64,000 nt of DNA from Chionoecetes opilio (lineage: Eukaryota > Arthropoda > Malacostraca > Decapoda > Majidae): assembly GCA_016584305.1 (NCBI GenBank), contig JACEEZ010010165.1, forward strand, positions 95,753 to 159,752, in the 5' to 3' direction. This document shows positions 22,236 through 31,160 of the stretch, one piece after another. Positions within the stretch are counted from its first letter, which is position 1. Each line of letters opens with the position of its first letter. The notes under the pieces are model-generated. The model searched no databases, was not told the DNA's origin, and was given only the letters and a program-made list of their open reading frames with translations. Made by a program: the position numbers and the translations under genes.

Positions 22236-23177
22236 TCAAAAGTGTCTCTTCATGTGAATGACAATATGACACTTTCTCTTGAAACACTTGCTACAAATAT
22301 CACACTTGAACTTCCTCAAGCCAGTGTGCCCCAAAGTGTGTTCATTGAGACCAGAACTGGTATAAAACCTTTTCCCCCACTCTAGACATTTATAATTCTT
22401 AACACCACTGTGTGTCAGGGTGTGTGTGGTGAGGTTACCCTTGCTAGTAAATCTTTTCCCGCACTCTAGACATTCATGATTTTTATCACCAATGTGTGTC
22501 AGGGTGTGTTTGGTGAGGTGACTGTTTGTAGTAAATCTTTTCCCACACTCTAGACATTTATAATTCTTAACACCATTGTGTGTCAGGGTGTGTTTGGTGA
22601 GGTAACTCTTTGTAGTAAATCTTTTCCCACACTCTAAACATTCATGTTTTTTAACACCACTGTGTGTCAGGGTGTGTGTGGTGAGGGTACTCTTTGTAGT
22701 AAATCTTTTCCCACACTCTAAACATTCATAATTCTTAACACCACTGTGTGTCAGGGTGTGTGTGGTGAGGTCACTCTTTCTATTAAATCTTTTCCCACAC
22801 ACTAAACATTCATAATTCTTAACACCACTGTGTGTCAGGGTGTGTCTGATGAGGTTACTCTTTTCAGTAAATCTTTTCCCACACTCTAAACATTCATAAT
22901 CCTTAACACCACTGTGTATCAGGGTGTGTCTGGTGAGGTTACCCTTTTCAATAAATCTTTTCCCACACTCTAAACATTCATAATTCTTAACACCACTGTG
23001 TGTCAAGGAATGACTCTCAAGCTTACTCTTGCATTTAAATGTTTTGTCACATTGCTGACACTTCAGCTCACTGTCTGCCTTGTGGCCTGAGCTGCCTGCC
23101 TCCAGGTGATTCTTGCCATCACCCCTGTGCCTCCCCACCCCTGAGGCAGACTGATCCTGCTGCTCCCGGCCACTCAT
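22236..23177 (-). CDS. C2H2 zinc-finger protein (ten fingers), unit A
   Basis: A 313-residue ORF. The ATG at 23177 (MSGREQQDQSAS...) is the first in-frame Met; the frame stays open a little further upstream, so an upstream exon is possible. Ten tandem C2H2 fingers span residues about 40-312, mostly of the form CLECGKRF...L..HTLTH joined by HSGVKNYE linkers, not the canonical TGEKPY linker. Such proteins bind DNA in the nucleus; the target is unknown. Finger nine reads CLEWGKRF, so its second zinc-binding Cys is Trp (TGT to TGG), and that finger should not fold. The N-terminal 39 residues are Gly/Ser/Gln-rich with no KRAB, BTB or ZAD domain visible. It lies within a tandem duplication beside transposons. 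It could be a host gene or a passenger of the repeat unit. Confidence 0.75.
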   Translation of the reverse strand: MSGREQQDQSASGVGRHRGDGKNHLEAGSSGHKADSELKCQQCDKTFKCKSKLESHSLTHSGVKNYECLECGKRFIEKGNLTRHTLIHSGVKDYECLECGKRFTEKSNLIRHTLTHSGVKNYECLVCGKRFNRKSDLTTHTLTHSGVKNYECLECGKRFTTKSTLTTHTLTHSGVKKHECLECGKRFTTKSYLTKHTLTHNGVKNYKCLECGKRFTTNSHLTKHTLTHIGDKNHECLECGKRFTSKGNLTTHTLTHSGVKNYKCLEWGKRFYTSSGLNEHTLGHTGLRKFKCDICSKCFKRKCHIVIHMKRHF

Positions 23178-23854
23178 GCTGCTGCCCGGCCCCACAGCCT
23201 CCACCGCAGCAAGACTCTCGTCAGCACACGCGACGGCCGGTCCTGCGGGAACCCTCGGGGATGCCGAAGTGAGCCGGGTCAGTGCCGGGCGGAGCAGCTG
23301 GCTTGGACTGTGACCTCAGCACCTGCAACAGTGGTGACACAGTCAGGACACGGAGAGCGATGCCCTGCCTTGACACTCTGCTCCTGCCTGCGGGGCCCAC
23401 ACCCTGCTTCCTGCCTCACTCACACTACACTTGGCAAGGCCTCCTCATCCTCCTCCTCCCTGCTTTGAAAGCTTTGACATCTGTGAGTCCTGGCGCCGTG
23501 TCTTAGGTCTGGCCCCTGGGCTTGGGGGTTATACTATAATGCCTGTACTGGCCCCTATCAGGGTGAGAGGAGGGGCCCTGTGCGGGGCACTGACTCAACT
23601 TTGCCACAGTCAACGCCTGTTTCCCGTGTCTCCGGGAGGCGTTGGCTTTCTCACACCACCAGCACATCAAGTCATGTGGTAGTTAGGTAAACAATGTACA
23701 GTGGATGGAGGATCAGTGGTTGTGTGTGGTACTTGTAACCCTGCAGTTACTGATCATGGAACAGGATGTGATAAATGTGACACCTGGACATTGTTAGGCT
23801 TGAGGCTGAAGGTTTGAAGGCCTTAAATGTACAATACAACCCAAGGTTGTAATA

Positions 23855-26099
23855 CACTAGGGTCCCACATAGAACGAGAAATTGGTTGATAAACAAGGTC
23901 GTTCTATGTGAATTCGCTCTTTGTGAAACACATAACCTATGGGAAAAATTTATACTGGTCGATCGGTCCTCCCGTGCATACCCATACATTTATACTCATT
24001 CACACCCATGCATACCAAATCTTATATGAATGATAAGTTATGCATAGAAATAATGAAATAGGCATATTGTTGCTTACATTAAATTTAATAGGGATTACGT
24101 ACAGGGGGCGTGGGGTTCCGAGGCATCTTGGAGGTCACTCATTCGTCACTGAATGACGACGCAGTGAGACCCAGAGCTCGGAGTGAGGCGAGTGAGTGTT
24201 TAGAGGTCCCGTATGCTTTGATGGCCTTCAAAATGTCATCTTTTTGCCTCCAAATTGTCCAACACCAAGGCCTAACCATTGTCCAGTCGCCGTGTTTCCC
24301 TCGCCCTTCTGTTTTCTCTCTATTACTTCCTTCTTCACATCGTAAGTGATCGCTTTTCTCTTTCTGGACTGTGCTCGCGGTATTTTGGTGGCCCAATACA
24401 TACGCTCAATGTTCACTGGCAGCGTAAATTTCCATAAGGAGCGAATTTTGGTGAGCAAGTTGCCATAAACCTGGCTTGACTTTCGCTTGCATGCCTCGCC
24501 AGAACTGCTGGTTGGGGTTTACCCGCTCACAGCTGATAACTTGTAAACAAAACCACAACAACGAAAGTGTACCGTCGAATGAAAGCCATCAATAAATTAC
24601 CATAACTGACAAGATTTTGGATCACAACATATATCCTAAACAACAATATTTTTTTTTGGTAATCAATCAATCATTGGGGGCATACGCCGGGGGGCGCATC
24701 GCCTCGCCCACCCTACGACGCCACTTCCGGGGGTCACCACGCGCGAGTTCCCATGCAGGCTCCTTTCCCATACCAAGCAGCTCTCGACAAGAAACATCAA
24801 CTTGCCCCAGCCACGAGCCTTGTGGGCGCCCCCTTGGCCTCCTCCACGCCGGATTGTCTCTTACAGATACAACCCGATGGGAAGGATCGGTTTCAGGGTT
24901 GCGTGCCACATGCCCATATAGCCGAAGTTGGCGCTGACGGACTATGCAGGTAATAGGCCTCGATTCAGTCTCACGGTGCAATCGCTGATTTGACACGTAA
25001 TCATCCCAGCGATACCCCATGATTCTGCGAAGACACTTATTACCAAAGGCATTGATTCGTCTCTTCAAGTCACTATTTAGTGTCCATGTCTCACAACCAT
25101 AGAGTAAGACAGGGATCACAAGCGACTTGTAGATCCGGATCTTTGTCCTTCTGCACAGGTACCGACAACGCCAAATACTCCCGCTGAGCGAGTCCATAAC
25201 ACCGTGGGCTATGCCAATCCGCCGTAAGACTTCTTGACGTGACCCGCCGTCATTATGGACTGCGCTACCAAGGTATGTAAAACTTTCCAAGATCTCAATG
25301 TCCTCGCCACACACATGAACAGACTGTACTGCTTCATCTAGTAAGTCTCCAAACACCTGGACCTTGGTCTTGAGCCAGGAGACCTCAAGTCCCAAAGGCT
25401 TTGCCTCCTCGTGCAGCGCCTCGAGAGCCATCACCAGGACCTCCAGCGACTCAGCAAAGATTACTGCATCATTGGCAAAAACAAGATCAGTGATCTTGGT
25501 GTTGCCGACAGATGCTCTACAATCACTTTGATCTACAACCTTGTCCCATACCCAGTCCATACAAGCGTTGAAAAGTGATGGGGCAAGGACGCACCCTTGC
25601 CTCACTCCTGTATTCACAGGAAAGAAGCTGGATACACCTGCCCCACACTTCACAGCACTCTCAGTCCCAGAATACAGACCAGTTATCAAACCAATAGTCC
25701 TTGCAGGAATCCCTCGAAGTCGCAGAAGATCCCAGAGTGACTCACGATGCACTGAGTCAAACGCCTTCTTGAGATCAACATGGGCTGCAAGCATCCCCTG
25801 TCGAAATTTTTTGGTAATAATGGATGAGAACTGCGCGGTCGCTACCACCGTTCCCCCTCATGCAACCCTCACCCCACCTCTGTCCCCCACCTCACCCCAT
25901 GCCAGGGACACACAACCTTCGTGCTGTATGATATTTCGGCGTTCTATATGAGAACTCCTCGGATTTGCCCTTCTTTGATGGCAGAATCGTTCTATATGAT
26001 CACATTCATCACTAACAAAAATTTTGGAATAATATTTTAGGTTGTTCGTTCTATAAGGGAAACTTTCTATGGGAACACGTTCTATGTGGGACCCTAGTG
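23855..26099. mobile_element. Tigger-like DNA transposon, copy in unit B (with LINE insertion)
   Basis: Inverted ends CACTAGGGTCCCACATAGAA and TTCTATGTGGGACCCTAGTG are perfect complements over 20 bp and flanked by TA. A minus-strand transposase N-terminal fragment (about 24139-24458, KRKAITYDVKKEVIERKQKG) resembles the CENP-B-type helix-turn-helix of Tigger transposases. The catalytic DDE domain is missing. The LINE occupies 24664-25803. Confidence 0.85.
24664..25803 (-). pseudogene. RTE-like LINE, 5'-truncated, unit B (single open frame)
   Basis: One open frame of about 390 residues. It starts inside the RT fingers/palm (HVDLKKAFDSVHRESLWDLL, then GVRQGCVLAPSLFN), passes the catalytic block and continues to the thumb and C-terminal domain (FTYLGSAVHNDGG, LLYGCETWTLN, RQLRLYGHVAR). 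The catalytic motif is FANDAVIF: the first Asp of the usual FADD is Asn, so RT activity is not expected. The 3' tail is (TGAT)n-like, and T-rich GGTAAT duplications flank the copy. Domain order suits RTE-like non-LTR elements, but the clade is not resolved by eye. Confidence 0.9.
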
Positions 26100-26133
26100 T
26101 AGATGTAAACACACACCCACACCATACTGTGGA

Positions 26134-26400
26134 TTGGTTCAAGATGGTACTATTCCCCAAGTGTATGAAATGGCTATGGGTTTATGTGCAGCAGTAGAAT
26201 CACTCACTAGTCAAGTAGATACTTTGCAACAAGCTCTAATGAGACACCTTGAGCAGTCTCCAGTTGACAATACATCACAAGGCAATGATGCCATTACAGT
26301 TATGGTACAGGAGGCAGTAAGGCAAGCTATGGAGCCAGACAAGCAGAAATACTCCATTACATTAATGGAACTACAGTACAGTCAAACCTCTTTAAGGCAG
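26134..26400 (+). other. Small coiled-coil ORF, unit B (unknown function)
   Basis: An open frame from an ATG (MVQDGTIPQVYEMAMGLCAA) through a heptad-like helix (VESLTSQVDTLQQALMRHLE) to PDKQKYSITLMELQYSQ. It starts just outside the right Tigger end and is conserved in frame in units B and C. It could be a truncated ORF1-type or host exon fragment; no domain is recognised. Confidence 0.4.
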
Positions 26401-26579
26401 AACAACAGATGGTATGCACTGACGTCACGAAGCTCCGCCCCCAAACACACATTGGCAGTGGGTGATGTAAACAAAGGGCATTACTTCCCCTGTAATGGCG
26501 CTACACTCACGCTTACTAACCTCTTCCTTAACGGCTTCCTTTATGTCCTTCCAACAGACACATGACTCAGGCTGGTAAT

Positions 26580-26705
26580 CATAATTCGGAAATAAATAAT
26601 TACCTTTTTCCTGTGCCCGTGAGGATTGGAACCTACACCATCACCAGATTTTGCACCTCAAGTTAAACAACGGGCGCGTCAGACCACTATACCAAGAGGG
26701 ATGAT
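26580..26705 (-). mobile_element. tRNA-derived SINE head (probable), unit B
   Basis: Minus strand: CTCTTGGTATAGTGGTCTGA (box A-like) and GGTTCCAATCC (box B-like), as in unit A. Confidence 0.4.
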
Positions 26706-26769
26706 CCCGCTAGGCTAAGTGGTTCTGGTGATTTTATGCATCACACCAGCATCTCTTATTGCTTCAGTG

Positions 26770-27870
26770 GCAACATATTTGTTTGATCCTAAAGCAAAAA
26801 GCTCCTAAAGCTGTTCTGAACCACTTCCAATTTTGCTGTATCATTTGCTGTCCACGTCATGCTCTCCAAACCATACAGTATATACATTATACTCGGCACA
26901 GCCATACCCGTCCATAATCCTCTGACAACTTCATATTTATTTGCTCTACATTTCGGCTCACTTCCTAGCCACCGAGTGTTCCCTCCCTTGTGTAACATTA
27001 TCACCTTGCTCTCATTCCACTCCTTTGGCACTCTTTCCTCAACACAAATCTTCTTAAAACAAACAGTTCATATAGACCATCTATCACATCACAACCTCCC
27101 TCCTTTAGAGCTCATAAGGTATCCCACCTATTCCTGCAGCTTTCCCATTCTTAAGAGCCTTTACAACTTTGGTGATCGCATCCTTGGTCATCTCTACATC
27201 CATGTATGCATTAATCTTCCTTTCCATTTCCAGAATTACCTCAGTCATCTCCACAGGTTCATACAGAGCCCCACTTTTTCCTAGAATTCTTTGATCAATT
27301 TCTATATTTCATCCCTATCTCTTATTGTTGTGCCATAGACCACTACAGTAATTGTTCCTTGTTCATGTCTCCCCTCAAGAAGTTGTACCCCTGCACTCCC
27401 TCCCTCCCTCCTCCCTCTTGCTCTTAGTTCTTCTACCGTCTCCCTCTCCGTCATTGGTCTAGCTTCCTGATTAGGCATCTCACCTCCTTCTGTGTGTTCC
27501 AGTAGTTCTCCCAGGCTTCCTCACACTGAAGCCTCTGCCTCACTGTCATGCCTCTTCACCCTTCACTTTCTGCATGCCCTCTTATAGTCCTGTCTCTCTT
27601 TCCTGACTTTCTCAATATCTTTATTCCACCATCTTCTACATAGCTTCCTCCTCTCACCCTGTTTTGTTTTCCCTATTCTACCTTCTGCCACTGATTACTT
27701 TCTCTCAGCAAGGCCTTTGATGCATCCACACCACCAACCCTATTCCCCTCAAGTGTTCTCAAGCTCCTTTTTATGCTCTTCCCAGTCCACTCCTCTCACT
27801 TGCCATTGGGTAGACACACTCTCGGGCTGAGCGTCTACCTCCTCCCTCTCAAACCCCTAAGTCAGAACCA
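26770..27870 (-). pseudogene. Second LINE family, internally deleted remnant, unit B
   Basis: Reading the minus strand from about 27840: linker residues (RRWWNKDIEKVRKERQDYKR), then an RT finger block (ALKNGKAAGIGGIPYELLKE), then RVPKEWNESKVIMLHKGG. The frame then jumps directly to a post-RT segment (GLESMTWTANDTAKLEVVQN). The RT palm with the YxDD motif is absent, so the copy has a large internal deletion. Endonuclease is not present here. A longer relative lies at 46735-50150. Confidence 0.7.
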
Positions 27871-28306
27871 TAAGTCTCCCATAAGTCAGAACCATAAGTC
27901 TCCCATAAGTCAGAACAAGAATGTTGTGGTCACTCATTATATCTATTTGTCCACCTTTATGTCGCCTACACGTCTCCTTGCCCGGTCACAATGCAATCAA
28001 AGCCATGCAGCTCATCCTGGCCCGCAGACGGTTCTCATGTTCGTGACTTTTATCATGCTACTTTGAATTTCTATCTTCAATGGATGTCACTGTGTTTAGT
28101 CAATTCCTTTATAGTAGAAAAGTAAAATACGCTGTGCTGTAATTGGTGTTTTACGTTTTCTTTTTGTGATCCTCAAGAAATGTTTGAAGGGGGATTAATT
28201 GGTGAGGCAGGAAAAGCTGTAACTGTGTCAAGGCAAGGAAATGGCCAACAACTGTGACAGCAACCCTGAAGATAAACACAAACAAAGGTTTTACCAAGCA
28301 CACATA

Positions 28307-28312
28307 TTTATT
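28307..28312 (-). promoter_or_regulatory. Polyadenylation signal AATAAA of zinc-finger copy, unit B
   Basis: Same position relative to the stop codon as in unit A. Confidence 0.4.
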
Positions 28313-28497
28313 GAAAGTCACACCTGCACTGCCAACCCAACAACTGCTGGGGCCATTACTCCCTCACAGAACACAAGGGCACGGCTGCCACCACACATGT
28401 AACACACGGCCCACCACCACCACCACCACCCATTGCCACACAGGACACACTCCCACAGGCACGGGTACAACCACACTTGTCCACACAACACACCACC

Positions 28498-29379
28498 TCA
28501 AAAGTGTCTCTTCATGTGAATGACAATATGACACTTTCTCTTGAAACACTTGCTACAAATATCACACTTGAACTTCCTCAAGCCAGTGTGCCCCAAAGTG
28601 TGTTCATTGAGACCAGAACTGGTATAAAACCTTTTCCCACACTCTAGACATTTATAATTCTTAACACCACTGTGTGTCAGGGTGTGTGTGGTGAGGTTAC
28701 CCTTGCTAGTAAATCTTTTCCCGCACTCTAGACATTCATGATTTTTATCACCAATGTGTGTCAGGGTGTGTTTGGTGAGGTGACTGTTTGTAGTAAATCT
28801 TTTCCCACACTCTAGACATTTATAATTCTTAACACCATTGTGTGTCAGGGTGTGTTTGGTGAGGTAACTCTTTGTAGTAAATCTTTTCCCACACTCTAAA
28901 CATTCATGTTTTTTAACACCACTGTGTGTCAGGGTGTGTGTGGTGAGGGTACTCTTTGTAGTAAATCTTTTCCCACACTCTAAACATTCATAATTCTTAA
29001 CACCACTGTGTGTCAGGGTGTGTGTGGTGAGGTCACTCTTTCTATTAAATCTTTTCCCACACACTAAACATTCATAATTCTTAACACCACTGTGTGTCAG
29101 GGTGTGTCTGATGAGGTTACTCTTTTCAGTAAATCTTTTCCCACACTCTAAACATTCATAATCCTTAACACCACTGTGTATCAGGGTGTGTCTGGTGAGG
29201 TTACCCTTTTCAATAAATCTTTTCCCACACTCTAAACATTCATAATTCTTAACACCACTGTGTGTCAAGGAATGACTCTCAAGCTTACTCTTGCATTTAA
29301 ATGTTTTGTCACATTGCTGACACTTCAGCTCACTGTCTGCCTTGTGGCCTGAGCTGCCTGCCTCCAGGTGATTCTGCCA
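28498..29379 (-). pseudogene. C2H2 zinc-finger protein copy, unit B (N terminus frameshifted)
   Basis: The ten-finger region is open and almost identical to unit A. Finger nine is intact here (CLECGKRF), unlike in unit A. Upstream, a net 2-base loss relative to A at about 29371-29402 changes frame, and the first codon reached is a TGA at 29380-29382. No ATG lies between this stop and the fingers. As written, the copy therefore lacks its initiator and N-terminal 30 residues. A sequencing error or an alternative upstream exon could rescue it. The gene would encode a nuclear DNA-binding protein, target unknown. Confidence 0.7.
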
Positions 29380-30112
29380 TCACCCCTGTGCTCCCCCACC
29401 CTGAGGCAGACTGATCCTGCTGCTCCCGGCCACTCATGCTGCTGCCCGGCCCCACAGCCTCCACCGCAGCAAGACTCTCGTCAGCACACGCGACGGCCGG
29501 TCCTGCGGGAACCCTCGGGGATGCCGAAGTGAGCCGGGTCAGTGCCGGGCGGAGCAGCTGGCTTGGACTGTGACCTCAGCACCTGCAACAGTGGTGACAG
29601 TCAGGACACGGAGAGCGACGCCCTGCCTTGACACTCTGCTCCTGCCTGCAGGCCCCACACCCTGCTTCCTGCCTCACTCACACTACACTTGGCAAGGCCT
29701 CCTCATCCTCCTCCTCCCTGCTTTGAAAGCTTTGACATCTGTGAGTCCTGGCGCTGTGTCTTAGGTCTGGCCCCTGGGCTTGGGGGTTATACTATAGTGC
29801 CTGTACTGGCCCCTATCAGGGTGAGAGGAGGGGCCCTGTGCGGGGCACTGACTCAACTTTGCCACAGTCAACGCCTGTTTCCCGTGTCTCCGGGAGGCGT
29901 TGGCTTTCTCACACCACCAGCACATCAAGTCATGTGGTAGTTAGGTAAACAATGTACAGTGGATGGAGGATCAGTGGTTGTGTGTGGTACTTGTAACCCT
30001 GCAGTTACTGATCATGGAACAGGATGTGATAAATGTGACACCTGGACATTGTTAGGCTTGAGGCTGAAGGTTTGAAGGCCTTAAATGTACAATACAACCC
30101 AAGGTTGTAATA

Positions 30113-30868
30113 CACTAGGGTCCCACATAGAACGAGAAATTGGTCGATAAACGAGGTCGTTCTATGTGAATTCGCTCTTTGTGAAACACATAACCTATGG
30201 GAAAAATTTATACTGGTCGATCGGTCCTCCCGTGCATACCCGTACATTTATACTCATTCACACCCATGCATACCAAATCTTATATAAATAATAAGTTATG
30301 CATAGAAATAATGAAATAGGCATATTGTTGCTTACCTTAAATCTAATAGGGATTACGTACAGGGGGCGTGGGGTTCCGTGCCATAAGTCTGGCTTGACTC
30401 TCGCTTGCATGCCTGGCCAGAACTGCTGGTTGGGGTTTACCCGCTCATAGCTGATAACTTGTAAACAAAACCACAACAACGAAAGTGTACCGTCGAATGA
30501 AACCCATCAATATATTACGATAACTGACGATATTGTGAATGGATCACAATATATATCCTTCACATGAATTATTTTTTTTGGTAATAATGGATGAGAACTG
30601 CGCGGTCACTACAGCCGTTCCCCACCTCATGCAACCCTCACCCCACCTCTGTCCCCCACCTCACCCCATGCCAGGGACACACAACCTTCATGCTGTACGA
30701 TATTTCGGCATTCTATATGAGAACTCCTCGGATTTGCCCTTCTTTGATGGCAGAATCGTTCTATATGATCACATTCATCACTAACAAAAATTTTGGAATA
30801 ACATTTTAGGTTGTTCGTTCTATAAGGGAAGCTTTCTATGCGAACACGTTCTATGTGGGACCCTAGTG
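30113..30868. mobile_element. Tigger-like DNA transposon, short copy in unit C
   Basis: Same inverted ends and TA flanks as in units A and B, but only 756 bp. It lacks the LINE (the empty site reads TTTTTTTTGGTAATAATGG at about 30573-30590). It also lacks the roughly 350-bp segment carrying the transposase N terminus, with GCCATA microhomology at the breakpoint. Confidence 0.85.
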
Positions 30869-30902
30869 TAGATGTAAACACACACCCACACCATACTGTG
30901 GA

Positions 30903-31160
30903 TTGGTTCAAGATGGTACTATTCCCCAAGTGTATGAAATGGCTATGGGTTTATGTGCAGCAGTAGAATCACTCACTAGTCAAGTAGATAATTTGCAACA
31001 AGCTCTAATGAGACACCTTGAGCAGTCTCCAGTTGACAATACATCACAAGGCAATGATGCCATTACAGTTATGGTACAGGAGGCAGTAAGGCAAGCTATG
31101 GTGCCAGACAAGCAGAAATACTCCATTACATTAATGGAACTACAGTACAGTCAAACCTCT
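30903..31160 (+). other. Small coiled-coil ORF, unit C (unknown function)
   Basis: Identical in layout to the unit B ORF with a few substitutions (VDNLQQALMRHLE). Its downstream frame runs into the piggyBac-like element. Confidence 0.35.

Larger units (their letters stand above)
17145..23400. repeat. Tandem segmental duplication, unit A (about 6.26 kb)
   Basis: Collinear with unit B throughout: Tigger-like element, LINE, coiled-coil ORF, SINE head, second LINE remnant, zinc-finger ORF. Equivalent landmarks are 6258-6262 bp apart (for example Tigger start 17597 versus 23855, zinc-finger stop 22236 versus 28498). Unit A shows many extra or missing single bases relative to B, often in homopolymers. 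Confidence 0.9.
23400..29650. repeat. Tandem segmental duplication, unit B (about 6.26 kb)
   Basis: Head-to-tail copy of unit A with the same gene and transposon order and very high identity. It is cleaner than A in homopolymer tracts. The junction with A lies in the block reading CACACCCTGCTTCCTGCC. Confidence 0.9.
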
